Positions 15,968-25,347 of a stretch of 64,000 nucleotides of DNA are shown piece by piece. The stretch's first letter is position 1; each line of letters starts with the position of its first letter. A program made the translations under genes and the position numbers. This DNA comes from JALORV01 sp963791235. Lineage in GTDB: Bacteria > Pseudomonadota > Gammaproteobacteria > Burkholderiales > Burkholderiaceae_F. The notes under the pieces are model-generated. The model did no database searches. It had not been told where the DNA came from and saw only the letters and a program-made list of their open reading frames with translations. Location: NCBI GenBank assembly GCA_963791235.1, contig CAWBRW010000017.1:124001-188000 (forward strand), read 5' to 3'.

Positions 15968-17686
15968 ATGTCGATGGACCGTCGTGAGTTTCTGCAAGTG
16001 CTGGCGATAGCGGCTGCCGCCGGCATGCCGCTGTCGTCACGAGATGCGCTGGCAGCGACACCCGCAAGTGCCAAGATGTACGAACTTCCGCGCTTCGGCA
16101 ACGTGCATCTGCTGCATTTCACCGACTGCCACGCGCAGTTGATGCCGATCTACTTTCGCGAGCCGAGCGTAAACCTGGGCTTCGGTCCTTCGCGTGGACA
16201 GCCGCCGCATCTGGTCGGCGAGCACCTGCTGAAGCACTTCAGCATTGCACGCAACACCCCGGAGGCCCACGCCTTCACCTTCCTCGATTTTGTAGAGGCG
16301 GCGAAGACCTACGGCAAAGTCGGCGGTTTTGCGCATCTGTCGACGCTGGTCAAACGGCTGAAGGCGGGCCGACCTGGCGCGCTGCTGCTCGACGGGGGCG
16401 ACACCTGGCAGGGTTCGGCGACGTCGCTCTGGACCAACGCGCAGGACATGGTCGATGCGTGCAAGCTGCTTGGCGTCGACGTGATGACCGCGCACTGGGA
16501 GATGACCTACGGCCAGAAGCGCGTGCAGGAGATCGTCGACAAGGACTTCAAGGGCAGGATCGACTTCGTCGCGCAGAACATCAAGACCACCGACTTCGGT
16601 GACCAGGTGTTTTCGCCATACACGCTGAAGGAAATGAACGGCGTCAAGGTGGCGGTCATCGGCCAGGCTTTTCCGTACACGCCGATCGCCAACCCGCGCT
16701 ACCTCGTTCCGGAATGGAGCTTCGGCATCCAGGACGAGAACATGCAGAAGATGGTCGACGAGGTGCGCGGCAAGGGCGCGCAGGTCGTCGTCGTGCTCTC
16801 GCACAACGGCATGGACGTGGACCTGAAGATGGCGTCGCGCGTGCGCGGCATCGATGCCATCCTCGGCGGCCATACGCACGATGGCGTGCCGCAGCCCTCG
16901 CTGGTGAAGAACGCCGGCGGCACGACGCTGGTGACCAATGCCGGCAGCAACGGTAAGTTCCTGGCGGTGCTGGACTTCGACGTGAAGGGCGGCAAACCAG
17001 TCGACTTCCGCTACAAGCTGCTACCGGTGTTCTCCAACGTTCTGCCGGCCGACCCGGAGATGGACGCCTTCATCAGGAAGGTGCGCGCGCCGTACGAGGG
17101 CAAGCTCACCGAGAAGCTCGCCACGACCGAGGGCCTGCTGTACCGGCGCGGCAATTTCAATGGCACCTTCGACCAGCTGATCCTCGACGCGATGCTGGCA
17201 GTGAAGGGCGCCGAGATCGGGTTCTCGCCCGGCTTCCGCTGGGGCACTAGCCTGCTGCCGGGACAGGCCATCACGATGGAACACCTGATGGACCAGACGG
17301 CTGTTACGTATCCGTACTCGACGGTGAGCGACATGACCGGTGAAATGATCAAGACCGTCCTGGAAGACGTGGCAGACAATCTTTTCAACCCGGATCCGTA
17401 CCTGCAGCAGGGTGGCGACATGGTGCGCGTTGGCGGGCTGCAGTACGCGATCGATCCGGCCGGTGCGATGGGCGGCCGCATCAGCGACATGCTGTTGAAC
17501 GGCAAACCGATCGAACCCGGCAAGACCTACAAGGTCGCCGGGTGGGCACCGGTCGCGGAAGGTGCGAAGGGCGAGCCGATCTGGGACGTGGTCGCCACCT
17601 ACCTGCGCGCCCAGAAGGTCGTCAAGCCGGTCAAGCTGAATACGCCGGCCATCAAGGGCGTGGCGGGCAACCCCGGCATCGCCTGA
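15968..17686 (+). CDS. soxB: S-sulfosulfanyl-L-cysteine sulfohydrolase SoxB
   Basis: SoxB releases sulfate from SoxY-bound thiosulfate. The 572-residue protein belongs to the 5'-nucleotidase/metallophosphatase fold with a dinuclear Mn site. Ligand motifs are HFTDCHAQL (Asp53, His55), LDGGDTWQG (Asp near 145), AQNI, VLSHNGMD and GGHTHDG (His302, His304). The N-terminus DRREFLQVLAIAAAAG is a twin-arginine signal. The ATG at 15968 follows GAGGGAGAAACAG; the alternative TTG at 15953 lies within this binding site. It follows the thioredoxin gene by 30 bases and forms the downstream part of the sox cluster. Confidence 0.97.
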   Translation: MSMDRREFLQVLAIAAAAGMPLSSRDALAATPASAKMYELPRFGNVHLLHFTDCHAQLMPIYFREPSVNLGFGPSRGQPPHLVGEHLLKHFSIARNTPEAHAFTFLDFVEAAKTYGKVGGFAHLSTLVKRLKAGRPGALLLDGGDTWQGSATSLWTNAQDMVDACKLLGVDVMTAHWEMTYGQKRVQEIVDKDFKGRIDFVAQNIKTTDFGDQVFSPYTLKEMNGVKVAVIGQAFPYTPIANPRYLVPEWSFGIQDENMQKMVDEVRGKGAQVVVVLSHNGMDVDLKMASRVRGIDAILGGHTHDGVPQPSLVKNAGGTTLVTNAGSNGKFLAVLDFDVKGGKPVDFRYKLLPVFSNVLPADPEMDAFIRKVRAPYEGKLTEKLATTEGLLYRRGNFNGTFDQLILDAMLAVKGAEIGFSPGFRWGTSLLPGQAITMEHLMDQTAVTYPYSTVSDMTGEMIKTVLEDVADNLFNPDPYLQQGGDMVRVGGLQYAIDPAGAMGGRISDMLLNGKPIEPGKTYKVAGWAPVAEGAKGEPIWDVVATYLRAQKVVKPVKLNTPAIKGVAGNPGIA

Positions 17687-17696
17687 CGGGAATCAA

Positions 17697-18182
17697 GTGC
17701 GCCGCCGCCTCGCGCTGCAGGCGCTCGCTGCCCTGGCCTTCGTTCCGGTGGCGCGCGCGGCCGGCGAGGCGGTGCTCCCGCCGATCGACGACCTGCGCTC
17801 GCTCGCCGCGGAAGTCGCACGAACCCGCGTCCCGGTCATCGTGCTGTTCAGCACGCCGGGCTGCCCCTTTTGCCGGGAAGTGCGACAGAACTACCTCGCG
17901 CCGCGACTCGCAGAACAGCAGCAGCGCTCCAGGCCCGAGTACCTTCTGCGCGAAGTCGACATCACCAGCCGCCGGCCGATCGGCGCGATCGACGGCCGCC
18001 CGCTGACCGAGGCGCAGTTCGCGGACCGTTACGGCGTCGGACTGGTACCCGTCCTGATCGCGTTCGACGCGCAATGGCGCCCGCTCGGCGAACCGCTCGT
18101 CGGGCTCGATCGCTCCGGGTTTTACGAGGCTTACCTCGACCGGCTGATCTCAGGCGCGCTCGGCGTAAAAGCCGGCCGCTGA
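17697..18182 (+). CDS. Periplasmic thioredoxin-fold protein
   Basis: A 161-residue exported protein (MRRRLALQALAALAFVPVAR signal) with a thioredoxin-like active site C56-PF-C59 in FSTPGCPFCREVRQNYL and a cis-proline loop at GLVPVLIAF. The insertion ITSRRPIGAIDGRPLTE after the active site is like that of SoxW/DsbC-type thioredoxins found beside soxB. The start is GTG at 17697, ten bases after soxB. Together with the TlpA-like protein upstream it gives the sox locus two thiol-disulfide proteins, one on either side of soxB. Confidence 0.87.
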   Translation: MRRRLALQALAALAFVPVARAAGEAVLPPIDDLRSLAAEVARTRVPVIVLFSTPGCPFCREVRQNYLAPRLAEQQQRSRPEYLLREVDITSRRPIGAIDGRPLTEAQFADRYGVGLVPVLIAFDAQWRPLGEPLVGLDRSGFYEAYLDRLISGALGVKAGR

Positions 18183-18271
18183 TCGTCGGCCGGTGCGCGG
18201 CCCGGTGCCGAACGGCAGCTCCACCGGACCTTTCCTGCGTTACCGTATCGGCACACGCAAGGAGATCGACT

Positions 18272-18763
18272 ATGCGACGTCCGTGCATTGTGCTGGCCCT
18301 CGGACTGCTCTGCCTGCCGACCTGGGCCATGGCTCAGGTGACGGTGAAGGAGTCGAGCACCTCACCGGCCGTGTCGAAGTTCGTGATGGGCACGCGGCTC
18401 GGTTACATCACGTGCAGCGACAAGTACAAGGCCTACCTCGAGAAGTGGGAGCTGTACGCACTGGTCACCGAAGGGCAACGTGAGCCGCAGGGAACGCCGC
18501 CCGCGGACAGCGAGGTGGCTGATTGCGTGCACCAGACCGCCTTGCGCGGCAGCGCGCTCTACAAGGACGCCCTGCAGGGCGCGACCACCCCGAAAGCGAA
18601 GTCCGCCTTCAGCGAATACATGGTCGCGTGGGACGCCGCCCTGAAGGGCATACGCAAGCCCGAGCGCGAAACGGTCCAGCAGTACCGGGCGCGGCAGAAG
18701 CAGGTCGAAACCAAACTGAACGGCCTGCAGATGAAGCTCGAGGCTGCGGTGCCTGGCGCCTGA
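18272..18763 (+). CDS. Periplasmic protein of unknown function at end of the sox cluster
   Basis: A 163-residue protein with a clear cleavable signal peptide (ALGLLCLPTWAMAQ) and AAGGAG at eight bases before the ATG at 18272. The mature part is mostly helical and charged and has two cysteines, in YITCSDKYKAYL and VADCVHQTAL, that could form one disulfide. I recognise no named family. Its position 89 bases after the thioredoxin suggests it is the last gene of the sox transcript, though it could have its own promoter. Confidence 0.7.
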   Translation: MRRPCIVLALGLLCLPTWAMAQVTVKESSTSPAVSKFVMGTRLGYITCSDKYKAYLEKWELYALVTEGQREPQGTPPADSEVADCVHQTALRGSALYKDALQGATTPKAKSAFSEYMVAWDAALKGIRKPERETVQQYRARQKQVETKLNGLQMKLEAAVPGA

Positions 18764-18923
18764 GTCCGCCGCGTGTTGCTCGATCGCTGAGGGGCGGGGG
18801 ACGTCAACGCGCGCTGCCCCAGCGGTACCGTAAACGCGCGGGCGACGTGAATATGCCGTAGCGTCGTCGGCCGCGCCGGCGGTAGTTTCTGCCCCATCGA
18901 AGCTGACTATCGCGGGGGCACGC

Positions 18924-20567
18924 ATGGTTGAGCCATTGCCGACGGGGTATCACGGAGTCCTGCTGCAATGGGCGTTTGGCGCCCTGGTCGTCGTGCTCTA
19001 CGCGCGCGACCGCTTTGACAGTCCGCAGTCCAACCGGGCCACGACGACCTTCACCCGCTACTGGGTCGCCCGCCTCGGCTACATCGCATCGATGCTCGCG
19101 CTGTTTCTCGTGCTCGGCGGCGCGTTGCGCGATGTCGACCTCCAGATGCTGTGGGATTTCCTGCAGGTGCCTGGCACAGTGAAGAATGCGGATCGCATGC
19201 CCGGACCCCTGGTGGCTGCGCTGCTGCTGACGGCGATGCTCCCGAGCTTCCCGTTCCTGACGCGGATCGACGAAGCGGTGAAGAAGTGGTTCCAGCGGGT
19301 GGGCAACATCCCATTCGAGGCTCGCCTGCTGAGCGGTCAACTGCAGAACGCGGACTTCCGGCCGTCCGCGGAAATGCTCGCGAGAATCGAACCGCACCTT
19401 ACCGACCTTGGTGTGGACCCCGCCTGGCTGGAAGACGGTCCCGCCACGGTAAGGCATCGGTGGACACGCGCGGCGGTGCTGTGGACTCTGGTGCAGGACT
19501 GGACCAAAGCGCGCGGCTACTCGCGCTATGTGTCGCAGCGGCAGGCGCAGTTCGACGATATCCGCGCGCGCCTCGAGTCACTGGGACCGATGCTGGACGA
19601 CGCCTCGCTGCGCGAAATCGAGTCGCCGGCGGACGCGCGCTCGGCGAAGGCGCTGCAGCGCAAGGTCCGGAAGGACGTGGACCAGCTGTACGAGGCCGTC
19701 TTCGATTTCGTCAGCAGCGGCGTACTTGACCGCGAGTGGAATCTTTCCCAGCGCAACACGGCGCTCGCAAAGCTCGGATTCAGCGGCTTGCCGGATGCAC
19801 GCGGCAGCCTGAGCCTGAACGAAGTGGCGCTCGTCGCCGGACTGATCTTCCTGGCGATGGTGCTGGCGGCGCTGATCACACGCCGGTTCTTCGATCCGAC
19901 CCCGCTCGCGCCCAACCTGCGCGTGCTGGTCATGGTGCCGATCATCTATACCGTGGCGATTGTGGCGGCGCTGTATCCGAAGTCTGTCTGGGCGTTTGCG
20001 GACGTCACGCGCGTCGGGCACCGACCCTACGCTGCGTACCTGCTGTCCGGCGTGATGGCGGCTGGGGCGGCGTTCATGATCTCGCTGCTGTTCCGCTATC
20101 TGTTCGAGGACGCCGGCAACCTGCTGGTGGCGCTCTCCGAGCCCGGCCGATTCGACAAGGCGGTCATCAAGACGCTCGAGCGCTGGCCTTGGTTGCTGAT
20201 GACGGCGCTGAACACGATTGCGATCGCCTTCGCGGCGGACAACTGGGCGATGCATCCGGAACTTGTACGCGGGCGGCTGCGCATCTACGAATCACTCGGG
20301 CTGGCGGCGTGCTTCGCCACATTCCAGTGGATCGTCGTGCAACTGCTGGCGCAGGTCACGACCTTTGGCCCACGATGGTTCGAAGAGGAGTTACGCCTCG
20401 TCGCCACTGCGGCGGTCATAGGCGCCTGCGTCGGCTATCGTCGTGCCTCATCTGCATCGAAAGAGGCTGCAAGCCGAGCCCACGCCGTCTGCGGTGATGC
20501 CGCAAGTGCGGGCGGCCTGAGCCACAGGAGCGCCGACGCCGATGTGAAGCTGTCGACTCTGTCATGA
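18924..20567 (+). CDS. Large membrane protein with cytoplasmic helical domain, unknown function
   Basis: A 547-residue protein. Hydrophobic segments lie near residues 12-26, 51-67 and 95-112, then a soluble, charged and probably coiled region from ~115 to 300 (ARLESLGPMLDDASLREIES, KALQRKVRKDVDQLYEA). Five or six more membrane segments lie between ~308 and 510. This layout, membrane-soluble-membrane, could place a signalling or scaffold domain in the cytoplasm, but no motif identifies it. The C-terminal ~40 residues are low-complexity and may be an over-run. The preceding 160 bases show no gene. Function unknown. Confidence 0.65.
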   Translation: MVEPLPTGYHGVLLQWAFGALVVVLYARDRFDSPQSNRATTTFTRYWVARLGYIASMLALFLVLGGALRDVDLQMLWDFLQVPGTVKNADRMPGPLVAALLLTAMLPSFPFLTRIDEAVKKWFQRVGNIPFEARLLSGQLQNADFRPSAEMLARIEPHLTDLGVDPAWLEDGPATVRHRWTRAAVLWTLVQDWTKARGYSRYVSQRQAQFDDIRARLESLGPMLDDASLREIESPADARSAKALQRKVRKDVDQLYEAVFDFVSSGVLDREWNLSQRNTALAKLGFSGLPDARGSLSLNEVALVAGLIFLAMVLAALITRRFFDPTPLAPNLRVLVMVPIIYTVAIVAALYPKSVWAFADVTRVGHRPYAAYLLSGVMAAGAAFMISLLFRYLFEDAGNLLVALSEPGRFDKAVIKTLERWPWLLMTALNTIAIAFAADNWAMHPELVRGRLRIYESLGLAACFATFQWIVVQLLAQVTTFGPRWFEEELRLVATAAVIGACVGYRRASSASKEAASRAHAVCGDAASAGGLSHRSADADVKLSTLS

Positions 20568-20607
20568 TGGTCGTTGTCTGGAAATTCATGTTCCGACAAC
20601 GATCACC

Positions 20608-21320
20608 TTGCTCACTTCGATCCGACGCGCCGGTTACCTGGAAATCTGGGCTGGACTTGCGCTGTCTGCGGTGCTCTGCGGCAGTGTCCTGGCCGCTACG
20701 CCGGCGCCGGCGCGCTGCCCGCAGGGCAACGTCGTCGTCGAAGCCGCCGATGCCAGCGACTTCGAGACTGGGTGCCGTGGGGCCGCCGCCGCCGCGCGAG
20801 TTCCTCGCAGCCAGCGGACTTGGACACTGGGATTCCCATCGAGATCTCGTTCGTCGACGTCATGCCGGATAGCGTCGCCGGCACTCCAGCAGTCGGCTGT
20901 TATGTCAGGGCCAAGAGTCGCATCTACGTGCTTACCTTCGCTCGCTGCCAGCAGCGGCGGCTGACGCATGACGTGACCATCGACCGGCCGGTCCACATGG
21001 GGCTGGTCGCGCATGAAGTGGCGCACCGCATCGTCGCCGCCAATGTCAGGCAGGTTCGGCTCAGCACAGTGGCCCAGGAATACATCGCTTACGTCACGAT
21101 GTACGCGACGATGCCGGAGATCCATCGCCAGCGAGTGCTGAAGCAGATTCCGGGCGACGGGTTCGACTCCGATGTCCAGATCGACCTCACCGTGTACCTG
21201 ATCGATCCCGTCCGCTTCGGAGCGCAGGCCTACCGGCACTACCTGAAGCCGGGCGTCGGCCGGTCGTTCATCGCGAGGGTGCTCAACGGCCAGGCACTGG
21301 TGGAGGATGAAACCCGCTAG
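20608..21320 (+). CDS. Putative HExxH metallopeptidase-like exported protein (frameshifted twice)
   Basis: The gene reads in three successive frames. A signal peptide and N-terminus lie in the first (IWAGLALSAVLCGSVLAATP), a short EFLAASGL piece in the second, and DTGIPIEISFVDVMPDS onward in the third. One extra base near 20790-20800 and an extra T near 20820 explain both shifts and give a ~236-residue protein. The core has GLVAHEVAHRIVA, an HExxH zinc-binding motif, and a later VAQEYIAYV that could give the third ligand. This resembles DUF6639-type proteins. The start is uncertain: TTG at 20608 is the first in-frame option. Activity has not been shown for this family as far as I know. Confidence 0.6.
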
Positions 21321-21446
21321 GTGGTCAGCAACTGAGGAGGCCGCGGACCTGCTTGGACGCGGGGCGCCGTGTCCAGAATGCAAGTTCGCGTTCGCATCTG
21401 CCAGGGGAAGAGGTCTGGTGCGCGCCTGATGCGTAGACTTGAGTTG

Positions 21447-22082
21447 ATGAGTCAGGAATCTTCAAGTGGTTTTGGCGACGCGGCTGCGACCTGGAATCGT
21501 CGCTTCGACGGCGAGGAGTTTCTCTTCGGTGTCGAACCCAATCGTTGGCTCCAGGAGCACGCTTCCAGCCTGCCGGCACGAGGCCGCATCTTGTGCGTGG
21601 CCGACGGAGAAGGGCGCAACAGCGTGTGGCTGGCACGGCAGGGCTTTGAGGTCGAGGCTTTCGACATCGCGGAAGTCGGCGTAGCCAAGGCGCGCCGACT
21701 CGCGGCCCTGCATGGTGCTCAAGTGAAGTTCAGCGTCGCCGACTGCGACAGCTATCCGTGGCCTCAGTCGCACTTTGACGGGGTGGCCGCCATCTTCATT
21801 CAGTTCGCCAGCCCGGAACAGCGCAGTCGCCTGTTCGCGCAAATGGTGGCGAGCCTGAAGCCTGGTGGCGTGCTGGTGCTGCAGGGCTACACGCCGAAGC
21901 AACTTGACTACGGCACGGGCGGGCCACCGTTCGTGTCGCATCTGTACACGCCCGGGCTGCTGCGCGATGCCTTCGCTGGAATGGACATTCTTGACCTGCG
22001 CGAATACGAGGCGGATGTCGCGGAAGGCAGTGGACACTGCGGCCGGTCCGCGTTGATCGGTCTCGTGGCGCGGCGGGGCTGA
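21447..22082 (+). CDS. Class I SAM-dependent methyltransferase (TehB-like)
   Basis: A ~211-residue Rossmann-fold methyltransferase. Motif I is GRILCVADGEGRNSVWLA, the acidic residue at the end of strand 2 is in VEAFDIAEVG, and motif IV region is FDGVAAIFIQF. The domain starts with WNRRFDGEEFLFGVEPNRWL, a pattern common to TehB-like and thiol/tellurite-type methyltransferases. I start at ATG 21447; an ATG at 21429 is also possible and neither has a strong ribosome binding site. It is followed 12 bases later by another methyltransferase-like membrane protein. Substrate unknown. Confidence 0.82.
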   Translation: MSQESSSGFGDAAATWNRRFDGEEFLFGVEPNRWLQEHASSLPARGRILCVADGEGRNSVWLARQGFEVEAFDIAEVGVAKARRLAALHGAQVKFSVADCDSYPWPQSHFDGVAAIFIQFASPEQRSRLFAQMVASLKPGGVLVLQGYTPKQLDYGTGGPPFVSHLYTPGLLRDAFAGMDILDLREYEADVAEGSGHCGRSALIGLVARRG

Positions 22083-22094
22083 GCGCCTCCAGCG

Positions 22095-22562
22095 ATGTCC
22101 CGCGTCGCGCGTTCCGATGCCCGGCTTGGCAGCCTGCTCGTGGCATTGCAGGTCGCCTTGCTGGCGTGGCTCGCCGTCAAGGGTGTCGCGGGCCTGACCG
22201 CCGGCCGGCTGACCTTCGACGCAGTTGCTCTTGCGGTGGCAGGCATCGCGTTGGGGCTCTGGGCGCTTTCAGCCAACCGGCCCGGCAATTTCAACATCCG
22301 GCCGGTGCCGCGTTCCGGCGGCGAACTGGTCCAGCACGGCCCCTATCGCTGGATCCGCCATCCGATGTACAGCGCGCTGCTGCTCGTCGGACTTGCTGCT
22401 GCGCGCGTGGCAGGCGACGTGGAATCGTGGCTGGTACTCGCAGTGCTTGTCGTTGTACTTGTGATCAAGGCCAACGTCGAGGAGCGCGGCATGATCGAGC
22501 GCCACGCAGGCTATCGCGACTACCGAAAGCGCACTCGCCGATTCGTGCCCGGCCTGTACTGA
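22095..22562 (+). CDS. Isoprenylcysteine carboxyl methyltransferase (ICMT/PEMT) family membrane protein
   Basis: A 155-residue protein with about four membrane segments and the family hallmark ELVQHGPYRWIRHPMYSALL (about residues 77-97), followed by ANVEERGMIERHAGYRDYRK, which holds the E-E and SAM-binding region. Bacterial members methylate small lipophilic or unknown substrates; prenylated cysteine is not expected in bacteria. It sits right after the soluble methyltransferase and before a secreted hydrolase on the same strand. Confidence 0.85.
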   Translation: MSRVARSDARLGSLLVALQVALLAWLAVKGVAGLTAGRLTFDAVALAVAGIALGLWALSANRPGNFNIRPVPRSGGELVQHGPYRWIRHPMYSALLLVGLAAARVAGDVESWLVLAVLVVVLVIKANVEERGMIERHAGYRDYRKRTRRFVPGLY

Positions 22563-22584
22563 GATCCGCCGAAGGAGTTCCTGG

Positions 22585-23353
22585 ATGCCCTGTGTCATCG
22601 AGACGGTGGATTGCCTGGTTTGGCTTCGCCATTGCGACCTGCCACGCCGCGGCGGTGCTCTCTGCCGAGACCTGGGAACTGCAGGCTCGCGCCGGAGTGA
22701 CGCAGCCGGTACTTGTCGAAGTTCCGGATCAGCCGAAGGTCGCGGTGGTGCTCTTTGCGGGAGGAGACGGCGGTGTCGTGTTTGCGAGCAACGACGTCGT
22801 CAGCTATCGAGCCAATTTCCTGCTCCGCTCACGTGCAGATTTCCTCAAGCACGGATTCATCGTGGCCACTTTCGGAGCGCCGTCGGACCGGCCGGCCCCG
22901 AACTACCTCGACGACAGGTTCCGCAAGTCGAAAGCGCACGCTGACGACACGCGGTTGGTCGTCGATGCATTGCGCAAGCGCTTCAGTGTCCCGGTGTGGC
23001 TCGTCGGAACAAGCCGTGGAACCCTGTCCGCTGCAGCCGCGGGGCTGCAGCTCGGCAAGGCCATTGACGGCGTTGTTCTGACTTCGACGATGGCTGACGT
23101 CATCGACCTGCCGATCGACCGCTTCGAGGTGCCCGTGCTCATGGTGCACCACGAGAGAGATGGGTGCAGGGAAACCTACTTTCGAGAGGCAAGGCGCACT
23201 GCCGAGAAGATCAAGGCGCCACGCACTGAGTTTGTGGCGTTCAGCGGCGGCAAGGATGAAGGCAAGCCGTGTCAGGCGATGGCCTACCACGGCTTCAATG
23301 GCATTGAGCCCGAAGTCGTTGCAGCCATCGCCAAGTGGATCCTCAGACCGTAG
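22585..23353 (+). CDS. Exported alpha/beta hydrolase (frameshift at the start)
   Basis: Bases 22592-23353 encode an alpha/beta hydrolase with the nucleophile elbow WLVGTSRGTLSAAA, an oxyanion-side VAVVLFAGGDGG, an acid candidate VPVLMVHHERDGC and a late MAYHGFNGIE histidine. The best ribosome binding site (GAAGGAG) precedes the ATG at 22585, which is one base out of frame. Removing one C from the CCC at 22588-22590 joins it to a classic signal peptide (RRWIAWFGFAIATCHAAAVL). Without that correction translation must begin at GTG 22592, also possible. The protein of about 255 residues is likely periplasmic; the substrate is unknown. Confidence 0.75.
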
Positions 23354-23429
23354 GGCCGGCTCTTGAGACGGCTCACGGCTGGGGCTGGTGCGCGGGTGAT
23401 CTCAGCAAGCGCCTCGGGGTTGAAGCGAA

Positions 23430-23452
23430 GCGCCCGATGTGGAATCGGGCGC
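23430..23452. terminator. Hairpin between convergent genes
   Basis: GCGCCCGAT and its exact complement ATCGGGCGC flank a five-base loop. It lies between the converging hydrolase and DUF4148 genes and could end both transcripts, although neither side has a long U-tract. Confidence 0.5.
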
Positions 23453-23461
23453 CTCACTCGA

Positions 23462-23851
23462 TCATCCCTCGATGTCTCCGCCCGACTTTGCAAACTGCTC
23501 GGCGGCGTCGTGCCCCGCCTTCGCAATCAGGCGTTCCTGTTCGGCAGTGGCGATCGGCATGCTGCCCTCGCCGACAGAGACCAGGCCAAGCCGCTGCGCC
23601 TCACGCAGTTCGGCCAGCACTTCGGCGCGGCTGCGCGATGCTCCTTGGGTCTCCGCGACGACATAGCCGCGTTCACCGTAATCGCGATCGCCGCGTGCAT
23701 ACGCTTCACGCATTTCCTGCTTGACCTGTTCGCGGGTGATGGTGGAAGTGAAATTCGCCCAGTCGTTGATGTGCGGATCGGCTGCATCAGCAAGCGCACC
23801 GGTCGTGGCCAACACGAGAGATGTGGCAAGAACAAACTTCGATGTCAACAT
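23462..23851 (-). CDS. DUF4148 domain-containing exported protein
   Basis: A 129-residue protein with a clear signal peptide (TSKFVLATSLVLATTGALADA). The rest is the charged, helical DUF4148-type region: ITREQVKQEMREAYARGD, then RSRAEVLAELREAQRLGLV and a tail with TAEQERLIAKAG. Such small periplasmic proteins are abundant in Burkholderiales, often in many paralogues, and have no assigned function. I use the ATG at 23851, seven bases from AGGAG; the ATG at 23857 is too close to that site. It is transcribed convergently with the hydrolase gene. Confidence 0.85.
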   Translation of the reverse strand: MLTSKFVLATSLVLATTGALADAADPHINDWANFTSTITREQVKQEMREAYARGDRDYGERGYVVAETQGASRSRAEVLAELREAQRLGLVSVGEGSMPIATAEQERLIAKAGHDAAEQFAKSGGDIEG

Positions 23852-24050
23852 TTTCATGCTCCTAAGGTTGCGCCAAACGGGTTTCGGCGTGGGCGTACTC
23901 TGTGCCTCGCTGCATCCAAAGTCCCGTGAGTATTCGGCACTTCGCGTGCGCATTGTCGGAATGATTCCAGCCCGCTTGTTCACACTCCGGCACGACTTCA
24001 TGTGTGGGTGCCTGAAGCGAAGTTGTGATGTCATGCCCTGAGCTCACGCC

Positions 24051-24458
24051 ATGCCCTCCATCGACTACACACTCGCCGAGGAAGAGATCGAGCTGCAGGC
24101 AATTCGCGCGCAGGGCGCGGGCGGGCAGAACGTCAACAAAGTCTCCAATGCGGTCCACCTGCGCTTTGACGTTATGGCGTCGTCGCTGCCGGATGAACTC
24201 AAGCAACGGCTGCTGGCACGGCGGGATCAGCGCATCAGTGACGAGGGCGTTATCGTCATCAAGGCGCAGACGCATCGCAGCCTCGAGAAGAATCGGTCTG
24301 AAGCACTGGCGCGCCTGCGGGCGATCATCGATGCTGCCGCCGAGATTCCGCGGACCCGCCGGCCGACGCGTCCGACTGTGACATCAAGGCGCAAGCGGGT
24401 CGAAAGCAAGGTGCAGCGCGGCCAAGTGAAGGCGCTGCGTCGGCGTGTGGTCGATTGA
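24051..24458 (+). CDS. arfB: Alternative ribosome-rescue factor ArfB (YaeJ)
   Basis: A 135-residue peptidyl-tRNA hydrolase of the release-factor family that frees ribosomes stalled at mRNA 3' ends. The catalytic GGQ is in IRAQGAGGQNVNKVSNAVHLRF (about residues 19-40). The C-terminal tail is rich in Lys/Arg (VTSRRKRVESKVQRGQVKALRRR), which in ArfB enters the empty mRNA channel. It lacks the codon-recognition domain of RF1/RF2, as expected. It stands alone, with the tRNA-Ser gene 111 bases downstream. Confidence 0.93.
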   Translation: MPSIDYTLAEEEIELQAIRAQGAGGQNVNKVSNAVHLRFDVMASSLPDELKQRLLARRDQRISDEGVIVIKAQTHRSLEKNRSEALARLRAIIDAAAEIPRTRRPTRPTVTSRRKRVESKVQRGQVKALRRRVVD

Positions 24459-24569
24459 CCGGCGCATCGGACTGCGCCCACGCGAACGCCGAGTCGTGTC
24501 TGACAAGTCCCGGCGGGACTCCGGACGTCGCGGTAGGGGCTAACGAAAACCCGGCAAAATCCGCCCTTG

Positions 24570-24659
24570 GGAAGCGTGGCCGAGCGGTTTAAGGCACCGG
24601 TCTTGAAAACCGGCAACGGGGCAACCCGTTCGTGAGTTCGAATCTCACCGCTTCCGCCA
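24570..24659 (+). tRNA. tRNA-Ser (anticodon UGA)
   Basis: A class II tRNA with acceptor arms GGAAGCG and CGCTTCC, discriminator G and an encoded CCA end (24657-24659). The anticodon stem-loop CCGGT-CTTGAAA-ACCGG gives anticodon TGA, which reads UCA and related serine codons. A long variable arm (AACGGGGCAACCCGTT) and the T-loop GTTCGAATC are present, as in all bacterial tRNA-Ser. Confidence 0.97.
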
Positions 24660-24700
24660 GCCGCCTCCGCTGCGGGTAACTTGGCGACGACGCACTCAAC

Positions 24701-24728
24701 AAAAGAAAACCCGCCACGCGGGCGGGTT
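24701..24728 (-). terminator. Rho-independent terminator of the PEP-CTERM gene
   Basis: On the minus strand AACCCGCC pairs with GGCGGGTT across a five-base loop and is followed by TTCTTTTG, a U-rich tail. It starts 19 bases after the stop of the PEP-CTERM gene and also separates it from the converging tRNA. Confidence 0.85.
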
Positions 24729-24747
24729 CGATCGAGCGACCCGATGA

Positions 24748-25347
24748 CTACTGCTTGCGCCGACGCGTGGCTGCCAGACCGGCGAGGCCGAGGCCGAGAA
24801 GGGCGAGGGTGCCGGGTTCGGGTACAGACACTCGGACGTTGGTGAAAACGAAGGTCTCGTCGTTGTAGTTGAGGTCTCCGCCGCCAACGAGATCTTCGAA
24901 CGCAACGTAAACACCTGCAGGAATGGTGGCGTCACCGGCGAAGTCGGTCGAGTAGATGTGGTTAACGCCGTCCGAGTTCATGCTCTTGTCCGAGTACCAA
25001 GGTCCTACACCACCGGGACTGAGGTTGACCATCTCGAAGACAATTACGTCACCCGCGGTCACCGCGCCGAGGTTCAGGGCCAGTCCGTACGGAGACGTGT
25101 GGTTGTTCAAGCCTTGGATTCCGGTTGGAACGCCGTTTACGAGCATCGTGAGTTCATTTACGTAGGCAGCCGTGCTGCCGTAAAAGTACGCGGTGATGTC
25201 TCCAGTAGCAGCGGCGGTGAATGTGTAAAGCACCGGATTTTCGACACCCACATTGGGGTACGGGATCGGACCGGCGTTAACGGCCGGCGGACCGGCTGCA
25301 AGTAGTGCGACTGCCATCACGAGTCGCGCCAATGTGGATCTAATCAC
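24748..25347 (-). CDS. PEP-CTERM sorting domain protein, exported
   Basis: A ~199-residue secreted protein. Its signal segment is ARLVMAVALLAAGPPAVNAGP, and the C-terminus has the exosortase-recognised VPEPGTLALLGLGLAGLAA helix followed by TRRRKQ. The middle is a beta-rich, Asp/Asn-rich domain (DAFEDLVGGGDLNYNDETFVF-like, residues ~150-170) that resembles calcium-binding or surface domains seen in PEP-CTERM proteins. GTG 25347 is the start since AAAGGAG precedes it. Exosortase would cut at PEP and anchor the protein to exopolysaccharide; no exosortase gene is in this window. Base composition is visibly less GC-rich than its neighbours, suggesting different ancestry. Confidence 0.9.
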   Translation of the reverse strand: MIRSTLARLVMAVALLAAGPPAVNAGPIPYPNVGVENPVLYTFTAAATGDITAYFYGSTAAYVNELTMLVNGVPTGIQGLNNHTSPYGLALNLGAVTAGDVIVFEMVNLSPGGVGPWYSDKSMNSDGVNHIYSTDFAGDATIPAGVYVAFEDLVGGGDLNYNDETFVFTNVRVSVPEPGTLALLGLGLAGLAATRRRKQ